DNA of 64,000 nt from Osedax fenrisi (lineage: Eukaryota; Annelida; Polychaeta; Sabellida; Siboglinidae). The notes below the pieces were generated by a model. That model did not search any database and was not told the origin of the DNA. It saw only the letters and a program-made list of their open reading frames with translations. Each line of letters starts with the position of its first letter. Position 1 is the first letter of the stretch. Position numbers and translations under genes: made by a program. Of this stretch, positions 36,804 through 48,002 are shown one piece after another. Where the stretch lies: contig OZ025243.1 in assembly GCA_964019155.1 (NCBI GenBank), positions 2,036,961 to 2,100,960 on the forward strand, given 5' to 3'.

Positions 36804-36926
36804 ACTACCGGAATTTCCGGAGTCGTTGATCCCGTTATTGAAAACGGCTACCGAAAAATGGATACCTAAAAATTGGTTACCTATACTGCAGTTCCTCGGC
36901 GATCATCTCACCGACCAACATATACA
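36804..36926 (+). CDS. Isolated internal exon, gene unknown
   Basis: A strong acceptor (CCATTTGTTTCAG, ends 36803) and a strong donor (ACA|GTATGT at 36927) enclose 123 bp open in one frame: LPEFPESLIPLLKTATEKW and IPKNWLPILQFLGDHLTDQ. It takes one base from the previous exon and leaves two. The peptide is hydrophobic/helical with two Trp, like a helical repeat, but no family is recognised. The frame called at 36873 is in a different phase and runs into intron. Codon use is clearly less AT-rich than the flanks. Confidence 0.6.
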
Positions 36927-37311
36927 GTATGTATACTCGTATATCTATGTGTGCGAACTTCTACTGTTGTTTGTCTACTAGTAAAGCTATTCGTCTACTT
37001 AAACAGCTTTTCTATATTATTCCCCTTTATTTATATCTATTTATATATATTTATATCTATTAATATCTATTTATATCTATTAATATCTATTTAAATCGCA
37101 ATCGTTTAGTTATCTATCGAAGAGAGGCTACACCACAATAATAGACAGGCTCTTCGAGAGGTACCCGTTCCTCGGCGATAACCGTCACAGAGTTTGTATT
37201 GTTAACGTAGCGATCGTTGTTAGCTCTATGATCATTGTTAACTCTATGATCATTGCAATCATCGTAGTCACGCTGGTTTGAAAGTTTGCAAAGTTTTATG
37301 ATTCTTTGCAG

Positions 37312-37358
37312 TAACTCGTTGGACGTACATATAGTGCAAGGAAACTTCACGTCTATAG
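37312..37358 (+). CDS. Possible short exon downstream
   Basis: Acceptor ATTCTTTGCAG ends at 37311. The phase fits the exon at 36804: its leftover CA plus T makes His, then NSLDVHIVQGNFTSI. A donor is possible at ATAG|GTTTAT (37359) or further on at 37376 (GTATGT). A competing open segment at 37110-37270, also after an acceptor (GTTTAG), makes the model uncertain. Confidence 0.3.
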
Positions 37359-37384
37359 GTTTATTGACAGCGTGTGTATGTATA

Positions 37385-37515
37385 AATATATGATGGGCAA
37401 CGACAACAGAAAATAGTCATATTATTTTGAAGCCCTTTAGAAGAAAATATTATATAAATATCATTATAATTTAACAGAAAATAAAATTAAAATTCTTCTA
37501 ATAAATATTATTATT
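37385..37515 (+). repeat. LINE 3'-UTR-like repeat with (ATT)n tail, copy 2
   Basis: See 28490: the same ordered blocks, ending TTCTTCTAATAAATATTATT and then TA repeats. It lies between two possible exons. Confidence 0.6.
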
Positions 37516-37579
37516 ATATTATATATATATATATAATATATGATATTTATAAAAAATATAAGTTTTATGATATTTGCAG

Positions 37580-37680
37580 ATAAAAGTGCAAATAAAAGAA
37601 AAGCAGACAGTGTAGATGATCTAATCAAAGATAGAAAAATAGTTTGTAATGTTAGTAACAAGAAACTGATGTATATATAA
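37580..37680 (+). CDS. Possible terminal exon
   Basis: Acceptor ATATTTGCAG ends at 37579. Only one frame is open, entering with two bases: KSANKRKADSVDDLIKDRK, then IVCNVSNKKLMYI and a stop at 37678. The entry phase fits the exon at 37312. Alternatively a donor AAT|GTTAGT at 37651 would skip the stop in phase 0, which fits the exon at 41119. Confidence 0.35.
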
Positions 37681-38277
37681 ACTATATTTAGAAAAAATAA
37701 CTTAACAATTAAGTAGGCCGTAAAACATTATAATTACCGAGATATTATATTAAGGGGATGTCGAATTCGATGAAAATTTCGCGAACTACATATTTACAAA
37801 TAGGGAATTCATAGTATTACTAAAATCCGGGATTTAATAATAATACCAATATTAACAATATATTCAGTACTACAATTTTGGAATATTGACAACATTCTTT
37901 TTCCATCATAAACTAGAATGTATATGGTATATATATACCTATAAAAACAAAATAGATAATTTTATAAAATGTAAAATTACATAATATGTGTATTTTATTA
38001 TTAATATTTATGGTTTCTAAAAAATTATCAAATATGCACACGCGATCATTTATATAACTACATATCCATGTAAGAAAACAAGCTTAAGAAATATAGCGTA
38101 TTTCTATATCAACAAAATTAATTGTATATCTCATAAACTGTGATTTCTGCTACGAGTTGAATAACAGTTGTGAGAAAATAATTATTAAAATTGTGAGATA
38201 CAAATGTATTTTAAAATAAAGGAATATTTTAAAATAATTTATTTTAGTTTTATTATACTATTTATATTTTTATAATT
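37681..38277. other. AT-rich intergenic DNA
   Basis: No feature recognised. Confidence 0.45.
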
Positions 38278-38770
38278 TATTTACTTTTACTTTTACCCAT
38301 GACTCTCGAATCGTAGGAGGATGTATATGAATATTTCGCATAATAACGTCGCCATTTGTTTCGATCATTCGTCATCAACGGCAGGTCGCCGAAATCTTTG
38401 GATGTACATTTGTAAATGTTGTCCATCCATTTCATCTTTGGGCGGCCACGAGGTCTTGTACCTTCGCTTGTTCCTCGTTGAATAATTTTAGCGAGAGTAT
38501 TGTTACACGCAATAAGTAGGGGCGCTGCAACAGGGGGGACATGTCCATCCTTTAAAATCTACGGGGACCTCATATATATTGGTATTTAGTATAATTGCCC
38601 CCCCCCCCCACTTTTACGACCACATTTATTTTGATTGGTCGGTCCCCCCCCCCCCCCATACAAAATCGTTCCAGCGCCCCTAGTGATATGGGTAAACCAG
38701 CACAACATTCTTTTTTTGATTATTGACAATAGTAGCAGAAACTTCCTAATATATGAGTTAATTTTCTCTT
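38278..38770 (-). pseudogene. RTE-type LINE relic split by a MITE
   Basis: On the minus strand, IIKKRMLCWFTHIT (about 38683-38730) is the RTE motif before the basic tail. After the MITE (38517-38682) the frame resumes as NNTLAKIIQRGTSEGTRP and RGRPKMKWMDNIYKC, then NDRNKWRRYYAKY, and stops at 38278. It corresponds to the last part of the 31129 RTE ORF but is a different, older copy. Its upstream side ends next to the small MITE at 38782. Confidence 0.8.
38517..38682. mobile_element. hAT-type MITE, copy 2, inserted in an RTE relic
   Basis: Ends TAGGGGCGCT and AGCGCCCCTA are identical to those at 11942; C-rich interior, CATTTATTTTGATTGG and AAATCGTTCC are shared. Flanking 8-mers GCAATAAG and GTGATATG agree at five positions, so the target duplication is decayed or altered. 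The LINE reading frame on both sides shows that the insertion is younger than the LINE. Confidence 0.88.
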
Positions 38771-38781
38771 TAAAGGGTATA

Positions 38782-38889
38782 CACATGGGGAGCGCAGGCG
38801 AGCTAACTTTGTACTAGCATAAAGTGGCTCGGTAAATACTTGAAATGTTCTATTTGCGCCCGCGCGTTCGTAAATTTGCTCCCCATGTG
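38782..38889. mobile_element. 108-bp MITE with TA-flanked 12-bp ends
   Basis: CACATGGGGAGC (38782-38793) and GCTCCCCATGTG (38878-38889) are exact inverted repeats, each bordered by TA as for Tc1/mariner-type insertions. The interior is GC-richer, with a CGCCCGCGCG patch. Confidence 0.65.
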
Positions 38890-39430
38890 TACATCTAAAG
38901 TGCTAGCATCGTCGAGCAAACTGCTGGTATCCAGTGCTAGCACTGAGTGCCAGTAAATTCAACAGGTTAAATTTTGCAGTACTTGTTACCGGAATGGTAA
39001 ACAACGCATTGCATTGTGGTAGTTATTTTCAACCAATAGAAACGCAAAGCATTTGTAAACATTGTCAAACATTTTATTTGAAATTAAAAATGGATTTAGA
39101 CTCATTTAAAAAATTAGCATACTCTCTCAAAAGTGATATTAAATACTCAGTATTATACTGTTTATACAGAAATAAATTTAAAATAAATTGACAACGGATG
39201 TATTAATAATTTATTAATCATGTGATGTAAACAACTACTCAGTATCTGACCACAATTTAATAATACACCCCTTTAATACTACGCCCCTTTATGTTGCTTG
39301 TGATGTGTACACCCTAAATAATTTGTTGTTGCTCTTGATGTGTACACCCCTTTAAGCAGATGTCACAGTACATATGCTATTTCACAGGTTACCATGTGAA
39401 TAGATAGGCAGCATATGGTCTATTCATTGT
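38890..39430. other. Unassigned sequence with short direct repeats
   Basis: GTGCTAGCA occurs twice (near 38900 and 38933), and TTGATGTGTACACCC-like units occur at about 39300 and 39338. A small frame at 38934-39191 (85 residues, some Cys/His: KHCQTFYLKLKMD) has no recognisable domain and no splice support. Confidence 0.3.
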
Positions 39431-40599
39431 TTGGTGCATTCTATTCATTGCATCAATCTGTTTTTTGTTTGTATTGTATTTATAATATTTGAATGTATAC
39501 CAGTATATACATATATTATTATATATAGCCTATTTTGTATATATATAAAAATTACCATTTTAAATTCTTGTTTATTGTCATTTATTCAATATACATTTTG
39601 TTATTATTTGAAAATAATATTGATGAAAGATATATCTATTGTAATATGTAAACAGATGTTCTTTGTATAATAATATAGCTATGGTAGTTTTTATATGAAT
39701 CTGTTTATACAAGCACTGTTAGTGTGAATACATTATTTAGAGATAAAAGCATTTGAAGTTTGACAACAATAAAAATACAATGTTATCATTTATATTAGAT
39801 AAATAATATTCAGATATGTGTATATATATAATATAATAATTTATGAGATATACATAATTGTAATACTAATTTCAATATATATATTAGTTGGTTAGTATTT
39901 TATTATATATTAATTATTGAGAATATAATATAATTAATATATATATAAACCACTTTTATGTAATTTCAAGACTATTTTCATGAATAATTTGTTTACGGAT
40001 ATTAACAAATTTTAAATAAAAAGTTATTTCAGAAAACAAGGTGTGTGACATCCTCTATATGCATAGACTTATAATTGGGTAGACTGCTATTTGTATAAAT
40101 CTGCAATGTATTTTTTTTTCACCATTTGAATAATCTGCATATAATGAGAATTCATTGAATTAAATATATTGATTCAAATATAATTCAGTGATATTCTTTA
40201 TAATTTGTCAATTGGTATGACAAATATGAAAATAGTAGATGTAAATATCTAATTATAATATACATTTCATTGGAATTTTTCTTATATTACATTACTTATA
40301 ATTAATCTAAAATTGTGTAATCCACATTTTATATAATTTAAGCTAATTATTTAGTAAATTGATATTTCGTCATTAAATAAACATATAATTTTAAAATATT
40401 TAAAAATAAATATTATATAACTTAATTTTTTACTAGGTTTGGTAACATTATTTTATAATATTATATGATAGGTATACTTATTTATATATATATTATTCAG
40501 ATATTCAAATTTGTGAATAAACTTTATCTCCAAAAGGCAGTCACCTAATTCTATGTCTATGCCTATATGTAGATATTGGTTTTATGCTCTTTATAATTT
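39431..40599. other. 1.2 kb of AT-rich DNA without a recognised gene
   Basis: Only TA-rich runs and spurious hydrophobic frames are present. Confidence 0.45.
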
Positions 40600-40860
40600 A
40601 CACCAAATAACCGTCTTTGAGCTTTATTTTCAAATTTTGTTCTCCATCTTTTAATTAATTATCCGAGCTATGCAGCCATAGAGAAATATTTACAGCACCA
40701 GTGTTTTGTACAGACTGAATTTTGTTTTAAAGCCAATTTTTATACTTGTTCTTATAGTTTTCAATGTTATCAATACCTAGGTAGAGGTGGCTAGTTTTAT
40801 AGCTTTGCTCAACTGGTACCATCTTTATGTATAGTTATTCCTAGATATTTAAATGTATTA
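40600..40860 (-). pseudogene. Decayed LINE reverse transcriptase relic
   Basis: Minus-strand translation gives FKYLGITIHKDGTS at 40800-40860 and, in another frame segment, IQSVQNTGAVNISLW, resembling the RTE pattern KYLG..I..DG ... KIRLYKTLV...LYGCE. Several stops and shifts are present. Old fragment. Confidence 0.5.
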
Positions 40861-41118
40861 TATAAATATAAATGTATTAATTAATAATACAAATTAAATA
40901 AAAATTATAAATATATAATAAATAAATAGTGAAATTATTGAATATTTTAATATTATTTTCGATTTCATTTTTACCAATCCATAAAAAACATATCTTTTAA
41001 ATTACTTATAAAGTATTTCAATTTATAAATTATTTATAATAATTTCACACAATTTAAATAATATATAACAAAATATTGATATAATAAATACTCAATAACT
41101 GTAATATTTTGTTGACAG
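40861..41118. other. AT-rich spacer
   Basis: Nothing recognised until the acceptor at 41118. Confidence 0.35.
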
Positions 41119-41261
41119 ACAGCCAAATACAATACGACAAATGAGGTGAAACTTCAGGAGGATACCACTAACTTAGATACGGCAGCTATAAGGTTAGCAA
41201 CCAAAGGGAGGAGAGGAAAGAAACCTACTAGCGCCACCACCATTCACCTCCACACTAAAAT
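41119..41261 (+). CDS. Isolated internal exon, gene unknown
   Basis: The acceptor ATTTTGTTGACAG ends at 41118 and the donor AAAAT|GTGAGC starts at 41262. Of three frames only one is open: TAKYNTTNEVKLQEDTTN, LDTAAIRLATKGRRGKK, PTSATTIHLHTKM. Entry is phase 0 and two bases are left at the end. It is GC-richer than both flanks and contains a basic patch (KGRRGKK). No family is recognised. It could join the exon ending at 37650, also phase 0, but that is only phase logic. Confidence 0.55.
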
Positions 41262-42040
41262 GTGAGCGAAATCCTTCACACATAGAGTCTCATCATTGCA
41301 AAGAAAATTACTAAATTAAATAATACGCCTCTCCCTTTAAATTAAATAAAAAATGTCATTAAAATTACTTATATAATCATTTCTATCATTTCATATATCA
41401 ATTATATTTCAATGAGCTCGATGGGTATGAAATGATCTTCTAGTATTCGAATTAATTATAAAATATTATACAAAATATATAAGCAATTAATTTGTATATA
41501 TTATATTCGTATATATGTATATTATAGCATAATACTTATTTTGTATAACAAATATATAATGATATATATTATTATTTATATTTTTATTTCATTCATAATA
41601 AAATCTATTTAAATGTTTCACTATACTTTAAACCTGATTTTCTCAGTGTTTTGATTTTTTCCAAATAATACTTTACAAAAACCTATAGCATAATGTTTTT
41701 TATTTTTAATTAAAATATCACATCAAAATATCTTCATTTCAAATTAAAATATTATAGTAATTATCTCATATTTATTAAAATATATATATAGTTGAAATTC
41801 TACAAAATTATAGATTTAAGTATTAAGCTAATAAATATGAAGTTCATATATATTATAAACACATTAATTTAAAACGTATAATTGGTATAAAGTTTTCTAC
41901 ATGTGTGTACTTTCCCTATGTTATACATATATATTATTCATATATGCCTATGTTATACACATAAACATGCAGAAGTGTACCATTCCATTAACCGGTCGAG
42001 AATATACATATATTAACCACGCGCTTGTATACAATGAACT
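41262..42040. other. AT-rich intron-like DNA
   Basis: No feature recognised. Confidence 0.4.
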
Positions 42041-42372
42041 ACATATAGAACACCTCCTCTAGGACGTGTCAACCGTTGAACCTCTCGATCGTGAAGAATC
42101 ACGCGACCACGATGAATGTAACCGACACCGCCGCCCCCTTCGACGATCACATTTAATCTTCGGCGTATCGACGTCGCTATGGTAACCGTACGACAGAGGT
42201 CTCTCCGTACCGTCGTAATGCTACGGCGTACTCCGTACTCTACGTGGCTCGCTATCCGCGCTTCACTTACGATTAAAGATGTTGGTTAATAATATCGGGT
42301 GTTCTACGGCCCGGTTTACAGAGGTCGAAGGTCGACGGTAGCGATTATTATCTCGAAGGCGATGAAGTAGCC
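42041..42372. promoter_or_regulatory. CpG-rich island, candidate promoter or 5' exon
   Basis: About 330 bp is full of CpG (for example CGTCGTAATGCTACGGCG, GTATCGACGTCGCTATGG, TCCGCGC) in a window that otherwise almost lacks CpG. GCTATGGTAACCG resembles half of an X-box. No long frame exists; one short ATG frame (MNVTDTAAPFDDHI) begins near 42114. Such islands in AT-rich genomes often mark transcription start sites, but an unrecognised GC-rich element is possible. Confidence 0.45.
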
Positions 42373-44099
42373 GAATAAAGTTTTTTATATTTCACGCGAT
42401 TTGTTATTTATTCACCGTACGATAGAACATTTATTAATATATTACATGTATTGGAATATTATTTTCATTGCCTTATCATTTATTTGGTAGAGAACAAACT
42501 TATGGGATATTAAAGTTTTAGTTTAATAGAAATGTAATTATTCATCAATAAGTACAATAGTTAATATTACTATATATATAACATAGTTGTTGACATAGAA
42601 TATATAAATATAAAATTTTATTATAGCTAAATACTTCATTTCGGAAAACTCATTAATTATAAATAAGAATATATTTTAAATAAATGTAATAAATTAAATA
42701 TGTTGAACACATATTTCATTAACTACATCTGATAGTTTTTAAAGATAATAATAACTTGTAATCCAATACTCAATATAAAATGAACTGGTGAGTTAAATAT
42801 AGTATTAAAATATTAACGTTTAAAATAGAAATAATAAATATATTTATTAGATTTCCAGTACTGTATTATTAGTTATAATAAAATAGTAAGTTTATGAAAG
42901 TTTACTAAAGTCGAGAATTCACTAGTTAAAATATAGTGGTTCTAATAGATATCAAATATTCAATTACTAAAAGAATAATATCTTCTTGATTATATATATG
43001 TATATATTGAGATATTGATTATATATACAAAATATTGTAATTAATAATAATTGTTAAGGTAAAGCTACATTAATCATCACTTGTGTATGACACTCTCTTA
43101 TGGTATGTAGCTATATTTAAGCTGCTTTTAACCGAGTACAAAATACATTATTTTAGTTATTTATAAAAATGCATAAATCATAATTATTGTGTAAACATTT
43201 TTTTTAAATATATTTATAAATATTTTCACCGAATTTAATATTGTTTTGTTTTTAATTAATTTCTTCAACTATATATATATATGAATAAAACTTTATCTAT
43301 ATTAAATTTTATTATTAACAATTAATATCAATTATTTTATAATTTGTGTTTTGATTATTATACTACACTAATGTCAAATGAATACTAATTAAATTAAATT
43401 ATTTTTAAATATCGTAAACTTATAGAAATAAATTATATAGATAATTTTTTAAATCTATTTTTGTATGATTATAATCTCAATATATATATTTAAAGTATTA
43501 ATTTGAATGTATAGTATTAGAATATTATTTCAATTAATTGCAATCCATCAATAACGTTTAATAAATATATTAAAAAATATGGGATGACATCTTAAATAGA
43601 AATGAATACTCCCTTTATTTAATTGTAAACTACAATAAACCAATAGAAAATATTATAATTAATTATTTAATTAACATATATATATAGATATCGAGAGAAA
43701 ATAGTCAATATATACAAAATAATTAAAACGAAAGATAAATAATATATTTGTTAGAAAATAACAAATCGCAAAGTTAATTACTCTTGTATTTAGATCATGT
43801 GAGTTATAATGAAATAGGTTTCGTTTGAAGCTGCTCATGGAAGAGATATAATAGTAAATGACTATTAGGCATACATGTATATTACTCTAGCGAAGAGATT
43901 ATTTAGATATCGAAGTTATGAGGCGAGGTGCTCGTAGTTTAGAAGAGAAGGGTAATGGTGAAATAAGAATATCTATGTAGTCTGCATGTTTGGTGATATA
44001 CTTTATGCATTAATTAGATGGTTGTGTAGGTGATTCAGTTTATGTGGGAGGAATGTGTTCGAATAAGTAATATTTGTCTACGGAGTATTGGGCTTATAA
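42373..44099. other. 1.7 kb without a recognised gene
   Basis: AT-rich to about 43780. From 43800 to 44100 the sequence is more G-rich and resembles an old, decayed element (see 44100). Confidence 0.4.
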
Positions 44100-44225
44100 C
44101 GTATTTATGATGGTAGATGGCACAAGACGAAGAGGATGACCAAGACATAACTGGATGATTAATATTAAACGATTGAAATCTACATAAACTAGTGAATTGT
44201 TAAGGGGACTTGGATTCACGGAACT
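44100..44225 (+). pseudogene. Decayed LINE ORF tail (RTE-like)
   Basis: Translation gives DGTRRRG, stop, PRHNWMINIKRLKS and later LLRGLGFTEL, a degraded form of the (R)GRP...WIDNIK...GF.E pattern seen in the 31129 element. The preceding 300 bp may be more of the same copy but cannot be read. Confidence 0.5.
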
Positions 44226-45612
44226 GTAAATTTATTGAAAATAAATATTTTATTTGAGAAAAATATTATTTAATATATTTTATATCCTCTGTAACTTTTA
44301 GAGCATAAAATAATGATAAAGATTTAATAATAATAAAGATCTATAAATGATACAATTTGATAGTTTAGTATCTGACCCATTTGTTAACAAAATGGCTATA
44401 TAATAGCAAATTACTCATATTTTAAACATAGAATAATGTTATCTAGTATTATCATCATATTGATTAATAATATGCAATTACAGAATGTAAATAAAAATCC
44501 TAGGTGCTGAAAAATTTATAAAACACCTAAACTAAACCTCTCCTATCTCATAATAATTTCAAGTTCCGCGAATCATTTTATAAAAGGTAGAATATAGAGA
44601 AAAATGAGAGGCTTCATTACTTCAAGATGATTGCCGGTACGATTCACGTGTCGCAGGAGTAAAAGTAAGTGAAACTATCATAAGGGAATTACAATAATTA
44701 AACAGTGTGAGGATATAGAAGGCGATTGGATATTACGATGGAGATGTGAGTCATATGAAAAGTTTGAAGTTTAAAGTTGATAGATTTTATTATACGAGAG
44801 ATGTGAATTAAAGTACAAGTGCAGAAATTATGCAATATAAGTGCTAAATATTATATAACGTTCTGTTTATATAGTATATAGAGGGCTGGTGCGAGAGTAG
44901 CTTAAATGTAATAGTCAACCACAACTGTGCATTAGAACTGTAGCGGATAGTTAATGGCAGTGTGTGTAAGGCGTAATCATAGTAGTGAAATATAGCGAGG
45001 TTACATTGACAGGTCGATAGACTGCACGAGGGTTTCAAGAGAATGAGATATATTAATTATACAATACATATATTTAATTGATGTGATCAGTATGGACAAA
45101 TATAGAGAAGTTGTTTAAGAATATAGAGAATAATGGGAGGACATAACATTATATATAGATTATTTAAGAAAAGAAGATTTAAGCTGAGGAATAGGTTGAG
45201 CTATAATAAGATTTTTCATTTATATTTTTCTATTAATCTATATATCTATATATTACATTAACAAAATTAAATATCTATTAAAAAACTTATATAATAAATT
45301 GATATATACTTTTTATAATTTAAATAAATATATAACATTAAAAAATCAGATAAATAAATATTGTAATATTAATTAATAAAGAAACTGTACATACATATAT
45401 TATTCTTTAATGGTTTCATAATTTTATTTCTGATTTAATATCGTATTTAAGTAAAATTGTAAAGAAAAAAATAAATTCCAATTTTTTATTTAAAAAATAA
45501 AATCATAATACTATTAGGAATAAAATTACATTATAGATTAATGATAATTAAAAACATAATTTGTATACAATAACATAATGAATATATTTCAGTAATAAAG
45601 TGAACATATATA
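44226..45612. other. 1.4 kb without a recognised gene
   Basis: The segment 44580-45200 is less AT-rich and G/A-biased on the plus strand, perhaps old transposon sequence. The minus frame at 44844-45038 shows no domain. Confidence 0.4.
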
Positions 45613-46218
45613 TAGGGGAGAGAAGGGTATTGTGGCCGATAACGATATTTCAAGAACCATTATAATTATCAAAAAATGATATATCCGAAAAAAGTAGATA
45701 ATTGAATTCTACGAATGATAGTGTACATCATTTTTTATTTATATCAATATTAATTATTGATTTTTGATTAGAGAAAAAAATCAAATAATCGTAATTTTTA
45801 AAACGTTTGTAGCTGAATATAAGTAAAACTAAATGGGATAACGATTAATTATTTTTTATTTAATATAAAAGTGCGTGTGTATCTTGATATCTGATACAAT
45901 GTATTTTATTTTCTAATTATAAAAATAGTACGTATTCGAATACATGACGCGATCATAGTGGCTATTTCGGAACTATCGACCATAATACCCGCACTAGTGT
46001 ATTTTATCTCTATTTATACGGAAAATTTGCTTTTTAATAAAAATCAAATGATTTGAATACAAATAATTAAATGAGTAAATGTTGATAGCCATTATTTAGA
46101 ACAACATATTGTAATTGTATATACAACTTATTGGATCATAATATCCAATATTAGTATGATATATTTTGTTTCTTGTAAGGTAATAAAAACATCGGCCATA
46201 ATACTCTTCCCTCCCCTA
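45613..46218. mobile_element. 606-bp non-autonomous TIR element, hAT-like
   Basis: The ends TAGGGGAGAGAAGGGTATTG.. and the reverse complement of the right end (TAGGGGAGGGAAGAGTATTA..) agree at most of 28 positions, both running on to GGCCGAT. Flanking 8-mers CATATATA and CATATATT differ at one base, consistent with a hAT-type duplication. A third, internal copy of the end (GACCATAATACCCGCACTAG near 45978-45998) points to a nested or composite structure. No ORF. Confidence 0.78.
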
Positions 46219-46296
46219 CATATATTATATTAAATCGAGCCTACACAATAATACGAATGCCCAAATACATTGAAGTGATTTAAAGGTTATTCGACG

Positions 46297-46438
46297 ATGT
46301 CCTTGTTTACTTTCACGACCTTCATCCTTACTCCGTTCAGTCGAAGACACATGCAGTGGTATAGGGAGGTCAGAGAATTGAAAGGAGGCAACAGCGGTAT
46401 GCAGTACGTCAATAACTTACGGATGCTGTAGAGGAGAA
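46297..46438 (+). other. Exon-like segment, possible first exon
   Basis: GC-richer sequence opens with an ATG near 46295 (MSLFTFTTFILTPFSRRH, then MQWYREVRELKGG..) and stops at about 46430. GAACA|GTAAGT, a strong donor, follows. The stop before the donor makes it more like a 5' untranslated exon or a relic. Confidence 0.3.
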
Positions 46439-46979
46439 CAGTAAGTTCATATATAATACTACAGCGATATTGAATAGAACACTTATTAATGATATAGAGA
46501 TATTACTACTACTATAATAGTAAATTCATCGAGTTTAAAAGTTAATGGTATCAATCAAAGCATATCACACACAAATATTGATGTTCACAATATATTGTTT
46601 CATAAGTGATACCTAATATAAACGACAAATTATAATATACACACATTATGTATATATAAAAATATAAAATATATAAATATATATATAAAATAAACTGATA
46701 GAATAGATTCATATATAATATAGTATAGATATGCCTAAGGCTGTGGTATGTACATAAAGACATCATAGATATATTTTATATTTACTCCGAAGTATCAATT
46801 AATCCTATGAAATTGTAGAATTAAACTCAGTATAATTAGATAAAATAGATATCAATTATGTAGCTCAAATAAACTTAATTTATATATAAATAATTACATC
46901 ACTAAAAAATCATGATATATAAAAAACATCAATAAATATTAATCCAAATCATTGTTAGTCTATATGTATGTATTTAAAA
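46439..46979. other. AT-rich DNA
   Basis: No feature. The minus frame at 46551-46766 is Tyr/Ile-rich and spurious. Confidence 0.4.
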
Positions 46980-47085
46980 TTAGAATTCTACAAACCAGCT
47001 CTCTTCTTCGTTAATAATTGAGATATTGTTATAAGTCATTAGAAGATTCATTTTGTAATTCAAAGCTCCCATATTCATCGTAATC
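46980..47085 (-). CDS. Possible terminal exon of a small minus-strand gene
   Basis: After the minus-strand acceptor TTTATCACAG, the frame completing the upstream exon's codon reads ITMNMGALNYKMNLLMTYNN and then EEESWFVEF, with a stop at 46980-46982. Another frame (DYDEYGSFELQNESSND) is also open for part of it. Supported only by splice sites and phase. Confidence 0.3.
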
Positions 47086-47250
47086 CTGTGATAAAGCTGG
47101 TTTAATATATTATTTACTTATTATGTTAACTTAATAAGTTAATTAATATAATATAATATAAAATAAGTAATAATAAGATACACTTGACATACAGTAACGC
47201 TAATAATTGTAATATAGATTACAAAATATTTAAATCGATAAATTACGAAC

Positions 47251-47351
47251 ATATTTTTCGACCATCGCAGATCAGTGAACTCGTTTTGTAGAGACGAAAT
47301 CGACTTCAAGAGATCTTGTTGAAAGTAACTCGCTTCGTGAAATATGTACAT
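47251..47351 (-). CDS. Possible first exon of a small minus-strand gene
   Basis: The frame starts at ATG 47351 and reads MYIFHEASYFQQDLLKSISS, then LQNEFTDLRWSKN, with coding-like composition. Beyond 47251 it becomes hydrophobic and AT-rich, consistent with reading into an intron. The donor AATAT|GTTCGT is weak; two leftover bases are completed by the first base of the exon at 47085. No family is recognised. Confidence 0.35.
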
Positions 47352-47459
47352 GTACTGTACGCAATATGTGTATATGTAAGGTTAAAGTAGAGAACCAGTG
47401 ATATTATATTAATATGCGGAAGTCTATATGACAAATGGTTTACTATATCGAGGCGTATA

Positions 47460-47590
47460 ACGACTGGACGTGGATTGGGAATGTGGTGTGGTTCGTGGAT
47501 AGGAATGTGTGTGTTCGTGGATGGGGGTATATGGGGAATGGGTGTATTCGTGGATGTAGATTGATGGGGAATGGATGATGGACGTGTTGG
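47460..47590. repeat. G/T-rich degenerate tandem repeat
   Basis: TTCGTGGAT.GG.. and GG.GAATGG units recur four to five times with irregular spacing of about 25-35 bp. G runs (GGGGG, GGGG) on the plus strand stand out from the AT-rich background. Confidence 0.6.
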
Positions 47591-47892
47591 TCGAATTATA
47601 TAAATATTAATAATATTTATAAAATTATTAACATGGTAATTACTATAACATTATATAAATTAATTAACAATGTATATTATTGAATTTGTGAATATTTAAA
47701 TTTAAAATATTTTATGAAATTCATAATGAATGAATGAATATTTATTTTTCCCTGAATATTGAATTAATAGATGGAATGCTATTCAGCTAATATTTAAGCT
47801 ATACGTATTATAATTATATTTAAATTTAATTAATTTATAATTATAATATTATTAAAAATAGGAATCAAATGAACGATCAAACGATCAACGAA
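47591..47892. other. AT-rich spacer
   Basis: Nothing recognised. Confidence 0.35.
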
Positions 47893-48002
47893 CAAATTCG
47901 GCGGACATTGATATGTCGATCGTAAAGTTAATTTTATTGTATTGTAGTTTAGCATATAAGATTAACTTTACGATCGTCGGACATCGATGTCTGTCGAATT
48001 TG
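47893..48002. repeat. 110-bp foldback element
   Basis: Left arm CAAATTCGGCGGACATTGAT..CGATCGTAAAGTTAAT is matched by the right arm (ATTAACTTTACGATCG..GACATCGATGTCTGTCGAATTTG) with a few mismatches and a two-base gap. The GATCGTAAAGTTA motif recurs once more outside, at about 48009-48021. Confidence 0.75.

Noticed and set aside
37110..37350. Plus-strand open segment ending in a hydrophobic stretch, and a 78-residue minus-strand frame rich in Asn/Asp
   Set aside because: The two overlap and compete; the sequence contains a short tandem repeat (TCTATGATCATTG), and splice support conflicts with the exon at 37312. Neither could be preferred.
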